Assembly: GCF_963675165.1 (NCBI RefSeq)
Contig: NC_087393.1
Coordinates: forward strand, 2,981,502 to 3,045,501
Source of the DNA: Halichondria panicea
Lineage: Eukaryota; Porifera; Demospongiae; Suberitida; Halichondriidae
DNA length: 64,000 nt
Direction of reading: 5' to 3'
Made by a program: the position numbers and the translations under genes. Below are positions 57,509 to 64,000 of the stretch, in pieces (the first letter of the stretch is position 1; the number at the start of each line of letters is the position of its first letter). Under the pieces are notes generated by a model that saw nothing but the letters and a program-made list of their open reading frames with translations, was not told where the DNA came from and did not search any database.

Positions 57509-57677
57509 TGTAAGGACTAGAACTGTGAACTATGAACTATGTATTATTATTATTATTTATCCATTATGTCATGTTTATTGTTTCCTGTGTTCTGAGCGTG
57601 CGCCGCTCGTTATCTTGAGTTATGTAACCTCCTCGTGTTCTTGATTATTTTTAAGTAAGCTAAAGCTAGCAATTACA
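57509..57677 (+). repeat. 5' LTR
   Basis: 169 bp, TG...CA, one mismatch to the 3' LTR. Very short for an LTR. Contains (ATT)n at about 57,541-57,557. Confidence 0.95.
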
Positions 57678-57714
57678 TTGGCGACGAGGATCCGACCTAC
57701 CCATTCTACCTGCC

Positions 57715-58899
57715 ATGGCTACACATGGCACTCTGGGACCCTTCGACCTCGCTTTGGGCGACTGGAAGTCGTACGTCGAAAGGGCCGAGCTGTATTTTAC
57801 AGCGAACGATGTGGACGACAATGGCAAGATGAGGGCCATCCTACTTAGCTCCTGTGGTGATGTAACTTACCGACGCATTAAGGATGTTCTCTCCCCGCGT
57901 ACACCAGCTGAAGTGACGTTCAGGGACATTTGTACTGCCATGTCCACCCATTTGCAACCTCAACCCTCAGAAATAGTGCAACGTTTTCGTTTCAACACTC
58001 GAGTTAGGCAGCCCCAAGAGACAATAGCAACTTATGTTACACAACTCAAACGTTTGGCGGAGAGCTGCAACTTTGGTGACGCAGCCAGGCTCAATGAGAT
58101 GATAAGGGACCGCCTAGTATGTGGCATTGCTAACGGGAAATGGCAACAAAGGCTCTTGGCAGAAGAAGGCTTGACTTACGACAAAGCATATAAACTCTTG
58201 CTCAGTTTAGAAGCCTCAGAAAAGGAAGTTAAGGATTTAACAATACCAGATGCCACTGCGGTACATCAACTCCGTCCATTCCGAAAAACCTCGGCTCCTA
58301 CCTATACCGAGAGAGGAGAAGCACAACCTTGCTACAGATGTGGAGGAGAACATTCCCATAGTAGTTGCAGGTTCAAAGACGCAGAATGTAGGTACTGTCA
58401 CAAGAAAGGCCATATTGCTGCAGTTTGCCGCCAGAAGCTGAAGAACAGTAAGCCATCGTCTCGACAGATTCACACTGCAGCGGGACAGCAAGAAGAGGAA
58501 GAAGATTTTCCGGAGTACTCAAACCTGATCGATCGTATTACGACACGTACACCCCTGGGTGACCCCCTAATGGTCACTATCGAGATTGAAGGGATTCCTG
58601 TTAAGATGGAAGTGGATACTGGAGCCACCCTGTCCATCATGAGCTACTCAACATTATCCTCTACCTGGCCAGAAGCCCTTACTCCAGAAATCAAGCCAAC
58701 TCAAGCCAAGTTGCGTACGTACACTGGCGAAAAGATAGTGGTAAAAGGGGCAATTGATGTGAAGGTTAAATACGGTGGGCAAGAAGCAGAAGTGTCTCAT
58801 CATAGTGGATGGACAAGGCCAAACACTGCTTGGAAGAGACTGGTTACAATATTTACGGCTGGACTGGGCCACGCTCAACCAAGTAACACAAAAGACTAG
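57715..58899 (+). CDS. gag: Ty3/gypsy gag and N-terminal protease
   Basis: Starts MATHGTLGPFDLALGDWKSY 38 bp after the LTR. The capsid-like region (about residues 10-190) contains YVERAELYFTAN and MSTHLQP. Two zinc knuckles follow at about residues 206-240 (CYRCGGEHSHSSC, CRYCHKKGHIAAVC). The protease active site MEVDTGATLSIMS is at about residues 300-312. The frame leaves the protease near residue 360: the remaining protease segment (IIVDGQGQTLLGRDWL) continues in the next frame. The last ~35 residues are therefore out of frame. Gag forms the particle and binds the RNA. Confidence 0.9.
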   Translation: MATHGTLGPFDLALGDWKSYVERAELYFTANDVDDNGKMRAILLSSCGDVTYRRIKDVLSPRTPAEVTFRDICTAMSTHLQPQPSEIVQRFRFNTRVRQPQETIATYVTQLKRLAESCNFGDAARLNEMIRDRLVCGIANGKWQQRLLAEEGLTYDKAYKLLLSLEASEKEVKDLTIPDATAVHQLRPFRKTSAPTYTERGEAQPCYRCGGEHSHSSCRFKDAECRYCHKKGHIAAVCRQKLKNSKPSSRQIHTAAGQQEEEEDFPEYSNLIDRITTRTPLGDPLMVTIEIEGIPVKMEVDTGATLSIMSYSTLSSTWPEALTPEIKPTQAKLRTYTGEKIVVKGAIDVKVKYGGQEAEVSHHSGWTRPNTAWKRLVTIFTAGLGHAQPSNTKD

Positions 58900-61675
58900 T
58901 GAGTTGGAAACATTGGTGCACGCTCACTCTGCTCTGTTTTCTGAAGAATTAGGGCTCATTAAGGGTGCCACAGCTCAGCTCTACCCCAAGGAAGGAAGCA
59001 AACCTCGCTTCTATCGGGCTCGTCAAGTACCGTACGCGATGAGAGAGCCAGTAGCCAGAGAAATTGATCGTCAGGTTGCCTTGGGCATACTAGAACCTGT
59101 GAAGTTTTCGCCCTGGGGCACACCTGTCGTACCGATACGCAAGAAAGATGGTTCCATTCGATTATGCGGCGATTACAAAATCACAGTCAACAGGGAAACA
59201 ATCACGGAGACTTTCCCCCTACCTCGAGTAGAGGACTTGCTGGCGTCCCTGGCCGGTGGAACAGCTTTCTCTAAACTTGACCTCAAACAGGCCTATCAAC
59301 AAGTTGCCCTGGACGATGAGGCAAAACGAATGGTCACGATTAACACTCACAAAGGGCTCTATCAGGTGAATCGACTGCCTTTTGGAGTGGCCTCTGCACC
59401 ATCCCTTTTTCAGCGGATTATGGAAAACCTCCTGCAAGGTATTCCGGGAGTGTTGATCTATCTGGACGATATTCTTGTCACAGGAAAGACAATTCCTGAA
59501 CACCTTCAAAACCTGGACGCTGTCCTCACCCGGTTAGAGGAAGCGGGAGTGAAACTGAAGCAAGACAAGTGTTCCTTTTTGCTCCCCTCAGTCGAATTCC
59601 TCGGACATCGTATCTCTGCAGAAGGCATCCAACCCACCACGGAGAAGGTCGAGGCTATCCACAAGGCACCTGAACCTCAGGATATTACTCAGCTTCGTTC
59701 GTTCCTGGGGGCTGTAAACTACTACCACAAGTTCCTTCCAGACCTATCCACGGTTTTGGCACCCCTCTATCATCTGCTGCAGAAAAACACCAAGTGGTCC
59801 TGGGGCCCTAGCCACAGCAAGGCTTTCGAAAAAGTTAAGAATCTTCTCACATCCGATCGTGTACTGGCACACTATGACCCTTCGGAAGAGCTTGTCCTTG
59901 CATGTGATGCTTCCCCCTACGGAATAGGGGCAGTCCTGTCACATAAATACTCCAACAGCCAAGAGAAACCAATCGCTTTTGCATCCCGCTCACTTGGGGC
60001 GGCCGAAAGAAACTATTCGCAGTTAGAAAAGGAGGGATTAGCAATTGTGTTCGCAGTGAAGAAATTTCATCAATATTTGTACGGCAGGCGATTTACCATC
60101 ACATCAGACCACAAACCACTACAACATATTTTCAAGGAGACCTCCGCAATCCCACAGATGGCATCAGCACGTATTCAACGCTGGGCACTGTTGTTAGGAG
60201 GTTATGACTACTCGATATCCTACAAACCGGGACGAGAGCATGCCAATGCCGATATGCTAAGCCGTTTACCGAGTGCAGCAGCACCATCCTCAGTTCCACC
60301 CACTCCAGAAACAGTTAACATTTTGGAAACTTTGGATGCGTCACCAATTACCTCCTCTCACATCAAACAGTGGACGTCCCAAGACCCCACCTTAGCCAAA
60401 ATTCGGGATTCCATTGTGTCCGGTGAACGCCCAAGAGAAGAGATTGCAAAGCCCTACCACAAGGTCTGGTCAGAACTGTCGGTGGAACAGGGTTGTCTCT
60501 TGAGAGGAAACCGAATCGTGATTCCCCCAAGAGGACGTACGGCAGTCATGGATTTGCTACACGAAGGACACCCCGGAGAAACTCGCATGAAAGCCTTGGC
60601 CCGATCGTTCGTGTGGTGGCCAGGGGTAGATGGAGATCTGGAAAACACTGTCAAAGAGTGTGATCAGTGCCAACGAACACGGCATTCCCCAGCCCAAGCT
60701 CCACTTCACCCATGGGAGTTTCCAACCCTTGCCTGGGAACGTTTACATGCTGACTTTGCGGGACCATTCTTGGGTCAGATGTTTCTGGTGGTGATAGATG
60801 CCTACTCAAAGTGGCTTGAAGTTGTGCCCATGTCTACAGCCACATCATTCACGACCATCGAGAAGCTCCGTACTATCTTCGCAACTCACGGTTTGCCTCG
60901 GATATTTGTTACCGACAATGGAACACAGTTCACTAGCACTGAATTTCAAGCATTTATGAAAAGTAATGGAATCAAACATATTTGCTCATCCCCGTACCAT
61001 CCCTCCACTAACGGCCTCGCTGAGAGAGCAGTTCAAAGTTTCAAAGAGAACATGAAACGACGGTCAAATGGGACAATTGCCGAGAAACTCTCCCAGTTTT
61101 TACTCTGGTATAGGTTAACACCTCATTCCACCACTGGGGTACCCCCGGCAGAACTTCTATTGGGAAGACGACCTAGATCTAAGTTAGACCTCCTCAAACC
61201 GAATTTGACGGAAAAGGTCCAATCAAAAATTGAAGTGCAGAAAAGGAACCACGATTCCAAGACAAAATTACGATCTTTCAAAATTGATGAGAAAGTGTAC
61301 GTCAAGGATTTTCCAAATGCAAAGAAATGGTTGCCTGGAAAGATTGTGGATGTTCGAGGTCCACTGTCGTATCATGTTGAACTTAATGATGGAAGAATTG
61401 TCAGAAGACATGTGGATGCTGTTCATGATCGTGCAGCTCCAGAGTCGGTGGAGGAGGACCAAAACGATCAAACAATTCCCCCTGTACAATTCCCCCTGTA
61501 CAATTGGGAAACACCGATACCGAGACACTGGACACTGATACCGAGGCACTGGATACCGATACCGAGAGACAGGCCGAAACCGAACCGCAGGATTCCCCAC
61601 CGATACGTACGTCTAGTCGTATTCGAAGTCCGCCAGATCGTTACAGTGTCTAAACCTAAGGGTGAGGGAATGTAA
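58775..61675 (+). CDS. pol: Ty3/gypsy pol: protease end, RT, RNase H, integrase
   Basis: 966 codons in the +1 frame relative to gag, overlapping it by 125 bp. Protease end with LLGRDWL (residues 18-24). RT about 70-280 with catalytic YLDD at 229-232. RNase H about 370-490 (LACDASPYGIGAVL). Integrase zinc region from HEGHPGETRMK to CDQCQ (about 593-631), then core Asp in HADFAGPF (about 658), Asp in VTDNGTQF (about 714) and Glu in NGLAER (about 750) with D-x(35)-E. The tail from about residue 905 is in a shifted frame because of a perfect 14-bp tandem duplication at 61,473-61,500. Another frame there runs open to a stop near 61,652. RT and integrase look intact. Confidence 0.92.
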   Translation: MGKKQKCLIIVDGQGQTLLGRDWLQYLRLDWATLNQVTQKTSELETLVHAHSALFSEELGLIKGATAQLYPKEGSKPRFYRARQVPYAMREPVAREIDRQVALGILEPVKFSPWGTPVVPIRKKDGSIRLCGDYKITVNRETITETFPLPRVEDLLASLAGGTAFSKLDLKQAYQQVALDDEAKRMVTINTHKGLYQVNRLPFGVASAPSLFQRIMENLLQGIPGVLIYLDDILVTGKTIPEHLQNLDAVLTRLEEAGVKLKQDKCSFLLPSVEFLGHRISAEGIQPTTEKVEAIHKAPEPQDITQLRSFLGAVNYYHKFLPDLSTVLAPLYHLLQKNTKWSWGPSHSKAFEKVKNLLTSDRVLAHYDPSEELVLACDASPYGIGAVLSHKYSNSQEKPIAFASRSLGAAERNYSQLEKEGLAIVFAVKKFHQYLYGRRFTITSDHKPLQHIFKETSAIPQMASARIQRWALLLGGYDYSISYKPGREHANADMLSRLPSAAAPSSVPPTPETVNILETLDASPITSSHIKQWTSQDPTLAKIRDSIVSGERPREEIAKPYHKVWSELSVEQGCLLRGNRIVIPPRGRTAVMDLLHEGHPGETRMKALARSFVWWPGVDGDLENTVKECDQCQRTRHSPAQAPLHPWEFPTLAWERLHADFAGPFLGQMFLVVIDAYSKWLEVVPMSTATSFTTIEKLRTIFATHGLPRIFVTDNGTQFTSTEFQAFMKSNGIKHICSSPYHPSTNGLAERAVQSFKENMKRRSNGTIAEKLSQFLLWYRLTPHSTTGVPPAELLLGRRPRSKLDLLKPNLTEKVQSKIEVQKRNHDSKTKLRSFKIDEKVYVKDFPNAKKWLPGKIVDVRGPLSYHVELNDGRIVRRHVDAVHDRAAPESVEEDQNDQTIPPVQFPLYNWETPIPRHWTLIPRHWIPIPRDRPKPNRRIPHRYVRLVVFEVRQIVTVSKPKGEGM

Positions 61676-61839
61676 GGACTAGAACTGTGAACTATGAACT
61701 ATGTATTATTATTATTATTTATCCATTATGTCATGTTTATTGTTTCCTGTGTTCTGAGCGTGCGCCGCTCGTTATCTTGAGTTATGTAACCTCCTCGTGT
61801 TCTTGATTATTTTTAAGTAAGCTAAAGCTAGCTATTACA
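61671..61839 (+). repeat. 3' LTR
   Basis: 169 bp, preceded by a polypurine tract and followed by the target copy ACATG. The pol reading frame stops 5 bases inside it. Confidence 0.95.
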
Positions 61840-61844
61840 ACATG

Positions 61845-62494
61845 TATGCGCAATTACGAGATTAACAGATTGGAGATTTCTGTTGCCGGGGGCTTTAAAA
61901 CTCAAGACGGTCCTTTTGTCAAGACACTAGACACGACTCTGGCCTCTTTTAATGTCCACAGACAGGCATACTACAGTGGCACATTTGTAGGGAATCATGT
62001 TCACAGAACCCTAGGATTTGTGTAACTCAGTTACCGTCCATGCTCAGAATTAACATAATTGGATTAGCAGAAGGAATTACCAGAAGGAATTACGAGGAAA
62101 TTATTTTTTGGTTGCTTTCCATCTCTTTGAAAAATGCGACCGAGGGGCAACATAATTTCTGAAAGTGAAATTGATATTTTAGGTAAGTATTTACACTGAG
62201 TGTACTCTACTTCTATAACTCTACTTTCCTACAGAGCAAGATATCAGAGCCTTTGTGTCCTTTGTGTCCTTCTACAAGACACAGTTTCCCACGGCTTTCC
62301 CAAACTGCACATACTAGAGAAACATACCGCTGCGTAGATGGCTTTGGGAGAGCAAGGTGCAGAATCCACCCACCGGTGGTTTACGAGTGTACGCAGATGG
62401 AGTTGAGCAACTTGGCTGCATAATGAAAGAGCACTTCATTCACGTGGCTCCTACCAATCTGGCTCTTGAACCAAGGAAGAAAATTAAGAACTGA
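61845..62494 (+). pseudogene. C-terminal exons of a transposon-like gene
   Basis: Begins at the ATG right after the Ty3 target copy. Block 1 (61,845-62,026) reads VKTLDTTLASFNVHRQAYYS then GTFVGNHVHRTL. A short exon ends before GTAAG near 62,182. The last block (about 62,236-62,494) reads EQDIRAFVSF, then after a frame change and a TAG, LGEQGAESTHRWFTSVRRW and MKEHFIHVAPTNLALEPRKK. I recall many uncharacterised invertebrate proteins ending in FNVQRQAYYGGTFVGNHVH ... LGEQGAESIHA...EH...AP, often with an N-terminal RING as in the relic at 35-36.5 kb. Function unknown. The Ty3 element may have separated this end from its 5' part. Confidence 0.5.
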
Positions 62495-62860
62495 CGATAC
62501 GCACACATAGATCTATACACTTACGTACGTGTACGTATACACACACCTGATACAAACACAAGCTAAGCAGCTACTACTTGATTCAGATTCTATATCAGTG
62601 ATAAAAGTTATTGCTTTTACAAATGTACATATCTCCTTTTAAAAAAATAAAAAATTATTCTTTTTCACTAAGAATTGTTACACTGGAGGGTGGGGGTTGT
62701 GTAGCTGAACAAGCTACAACTTGGCTGTGGCTGGAACAATTTTTTTGTTTGCCCTTGAATTGCGTTTTTGGAAAGCCCCCCAGGCGTAAGTATGGCTTGA
62801 AATAGCATGACTTTCTTCCTGTGAAAGGCGTGGCCTAAGAATTGAAAAATGTTACATCTG
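62495..62860. other. Noncoding stretch
   Basis: No supported gene. A TACGTACGTGTACGTATAC-type purine-pyrimidine run lies at about 62,520-62,542. Confidence 0.3.
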
Positions 62861-62899
62861 TAGCCACTTCCTGTAGCCACTTCCTGTCAAAACTAAGTG

Positions 62900-63185
62900 G
62901 TGCGATTTCATGCTAACGAAACGTTGCAAAAGGCAAAAGTGTGAGGGTTGCAAAAGGAATGAAGATGGTGCTAGAGGAGCGTGGAATTTCCACTGGGAAA
63001 AATGAAGAATGGATGAAGCAACGACTCTCAGCATCAAGATTTCAAATTTGAAAAATCCGAAATCGAAAAGTTTCTACTTAGAAATTCCTCCCCAAGTTTC
63101 ACCCCGAGCTGAATCCTATTGAAAAGAGTATGGGCCCAGATGAAAAGATTCTCTCGATTTGTGCTATAAACTTTTTCATTGTCCA
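62900..63185 (+). pseudogene. C-terminal half of a long-spacing DDE transposase relic
   Basis: The plus strand reads AKGMKMVLEERGISTGKNEE (about 62,955-63,015), a KFEKSEIEKFLL block, then SSPSFTPS / FHPELNPIEK (about 63,093-63,122) with the catalytic Glu of ELNPIE. This is the same order as GMKLVLQERG ... ELNAIE of the transposase at 48.9-50.9 kb. Frame changes occur between the pieces. It meets an oppositely oriented N-terminal half at about 63,150-63,185. Confidence 0.6.
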
Positions 63186-63560
63186 ATAGCCCTCTAGGAA
63201 TTCTGTCGCATATTTTTTAATGTTGGGGTTGTTTTTTTTTGCGTCTTCGTACTTACCATCGTTCAAGGCAAGAAAGCGAAGTCTGATACCATAATACCAG
63301 CTCCTCTGCTTTTCTTTTTCATGATCTTCTCTCAAATTTTGGTCATCGTTGGAATTAAAAGTACTTTCATCACGAAAGAAAAAAACTGTTTTATTGCGCC
63401 TAGCAGCATCCGGTGGTTCAAGGGTATTGCCGAGGTAGAGATGTAAGAATCCTAGTTTAACCATTTTTCGTAAGAAAGAAGAAAGAAGTGCGAGCTTCAA
63501 CAACTCATGACCGTCACCTTTCCTTGCACAAAGCCATCTGCGGGATGTTGACACAGACAC
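63175..63560 (-). pseudogene. N-terminal half of the same DDE transposase family, inverted
   Basis: The minus strand reads VSTSRRWLCARKG, SFLRKMVKLGFLH, then FFRDESTFNSNDDQN with the first catalytic Asp, then FLALNDGKYEDAKKNNPNIK and a TEFLEGYWTMKKFIAQIERI block. This matches the N-terminal catalytic part of the long-spacing DDE family (HDEST.F.ANDDQ, GYW...KF..Q). It points left while the C-terminal half points right, so an inversion has joined them tail to tail. It is a different subfamily from the 48.9-kb copy (NDDQ versus NADQ). Confidence 0.6.
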
Positions 63561-64000
63561 CTTCCGAGGAAACCCCGGTTCTAATGTCAGAAGGGTGGAG
63601 TTAACCCAACGACAGAAGTCATGCGCAACTATATCTATTTAAACGAATGTGTAATCTACAAAAAAACGGAATTGGAGGCCAATACCACATTGATATGCTC
63701 GACTTCGACTTCACATTCCTCATATAATCCAGAATAGCTGGCGCCCACTTCGTGGGCTGAGCCATTATACGCCATGACGTAACGTTGTGGGGACACCCCC
63801 ACAGCCACAAAAAATGCACAAAATTTATTAGTCCGTAGGTAACTCGAAAGCGCTTCGACTTTTGATAGTACAAGTTAGGCTAGGAAGATATACCAGTCAA
63901 AGATCTACAAGATGATGCCTGAATCGCTTACTATCTCGAAGGATTGGCTGTGATCTGCTTCTGTCAAGCGGTAAGTAGTAGTTGCGTATAATACTGCTTT
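63561..64000. other. Right edge of the window
   Basis: A minus-strand frame at 63,619-63,873 could be 5' sequence of the transposase relic but shows no recognisable domain. Confidence 0.25.

Larger units (their letters stand above)
57509..61839 (+). mobile_element. Young Ty3/gypsy LTR retrotransposon
   Basis: 4,331 bp with 169-bp LTRs (57,509-57,677 and 61,671-61,839), TGTAAGG...ATTACA, differing at one position near the 3' end (GCAATTACA versus GCTATTACA). Perfect 5-bp target duplication ACATG (57,504-57,508; 61,840-61,844). Primer binding site TGGCGACGAGG begins one base after the 5' LTR at 57,679. A purine tract AAGGGTGAGGGAA (61,658-61,670) lies directly before the 3' LTR. Domain order is gag, protease, RT, RNase H, integrase. 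The integrase and zinc-knuckle style resembles mag/K02A2.6-type elements. Two frame disruptions are noted in the coding entries. Confidence 0.95.

Noticed and set aside
58775-58899. gag/pol overlap as a normal programmed frameshift
   Set aside because: Not fully rejected, but the switch splits the protease domain and requires +1; with a tandem-duplication frameshift elsewhere in the same copy, a mutation or assembly error is at least as likely.

Overview
This window is a eukaryotic, animal-type genomic segment made almost entirely of transposable elements in different states of decay. I found no bacterial-style operon, rRNA, tRNA or CRISPR array. Evidence for a metazoan source: spliced transposase genes with GT-AG introns; BEL/Pao, Ty3/gypsy, hAT (ZMYM1/DUF4371 type), piggyBac, CACTA/EnSpm, PIF/ISL2EU-like and Tc1/mariner-superfamily relics side by side; many TA- and TTAA-flanked MITEs; TG/CA microsatellites. 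The mix looks like a non-bilaterian or marine invertebrate, and a demosponge is my best guess. That is an inference from recalled family distribution, not a measurement.

Layout. 0.1-1.4 kb: a CACTA transposase relic facing a piggyBac relic. 2.3-3.0 kb: copy of a dispersed TG-rich repeat. 3.3-3.9 kb: a PIF/ISL2EU-like relic. 4.8-6.2 kb: a TA-flanked MITE and the 5' end of a piggyBac-like element. 8.4-9.8 kb: weak exons of an unrecognised minus-strand gene. 10.3-14.5 kb: a frameshifted BEL/Pao retrotransposon on the minus strand with a 93-bp hairpin beyond its 3' end. 15.6-28 kb: mostly noncoding, with piggyBac-like MITEs, MITE copies, TG arrays and dispersed repeats. 29.0-32.1 kb: a complete but mutated hAT element with terminal repeats and a candidate 5-bp target duplication. 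35-36.5 kb: relic of a RING-bearing transposon-like gene. 37.7-38.8 kb: minisatellites and a piggyBac C-terminal relic. 40-44.8 kb: MITEs and another copy of the TG-rich repeat. 45.6-46.9 kb: a decayed spliced gene with a SAM-like start. 47.3-48.3 kb: a degenerate tandem array.

The most interesting part is 48,334-56,894: an 8.56-kb element of the IS630/Tc1/mariner superfamily with about 0.55-kb terminal inverted repeats that start CAGTG and abut TA on both sides. It encodes a transposase related to a fungal-like long-spacing DDE family, with a P/Q-rich N-terminal region, and on the other strand a HIRAN-like gene. A second, almost intact 3,810-bp transposon (50,933-54,742) sits inside the transposase coding sequence. 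It has near-identical ~208-bp terminal repeats, a perfect 6-bp target duplication, and two divergent genes: a four-exon integrase-fold transposase and a two-exon AT-hook/RING protein. Both genes read open after splicing.

57,504-61,844 holds a young Ty3/gypsy element whose 169-bp LTRs differ at one base and which has a perfect 5-bp target duplication. The window ends with C-terminal exons of another transposon-like gene and an internally inverted relic of the same transposase family as the 8.56-kb element.

One pattern cuts across the window. Perfect short tandem duplications (about 7-17 bp) are very frequent and by themselves explain frameshifts in the hAT, BEL and Ty3 coding regions. This is either an active mutational signature of the genome or an assembly artefact.
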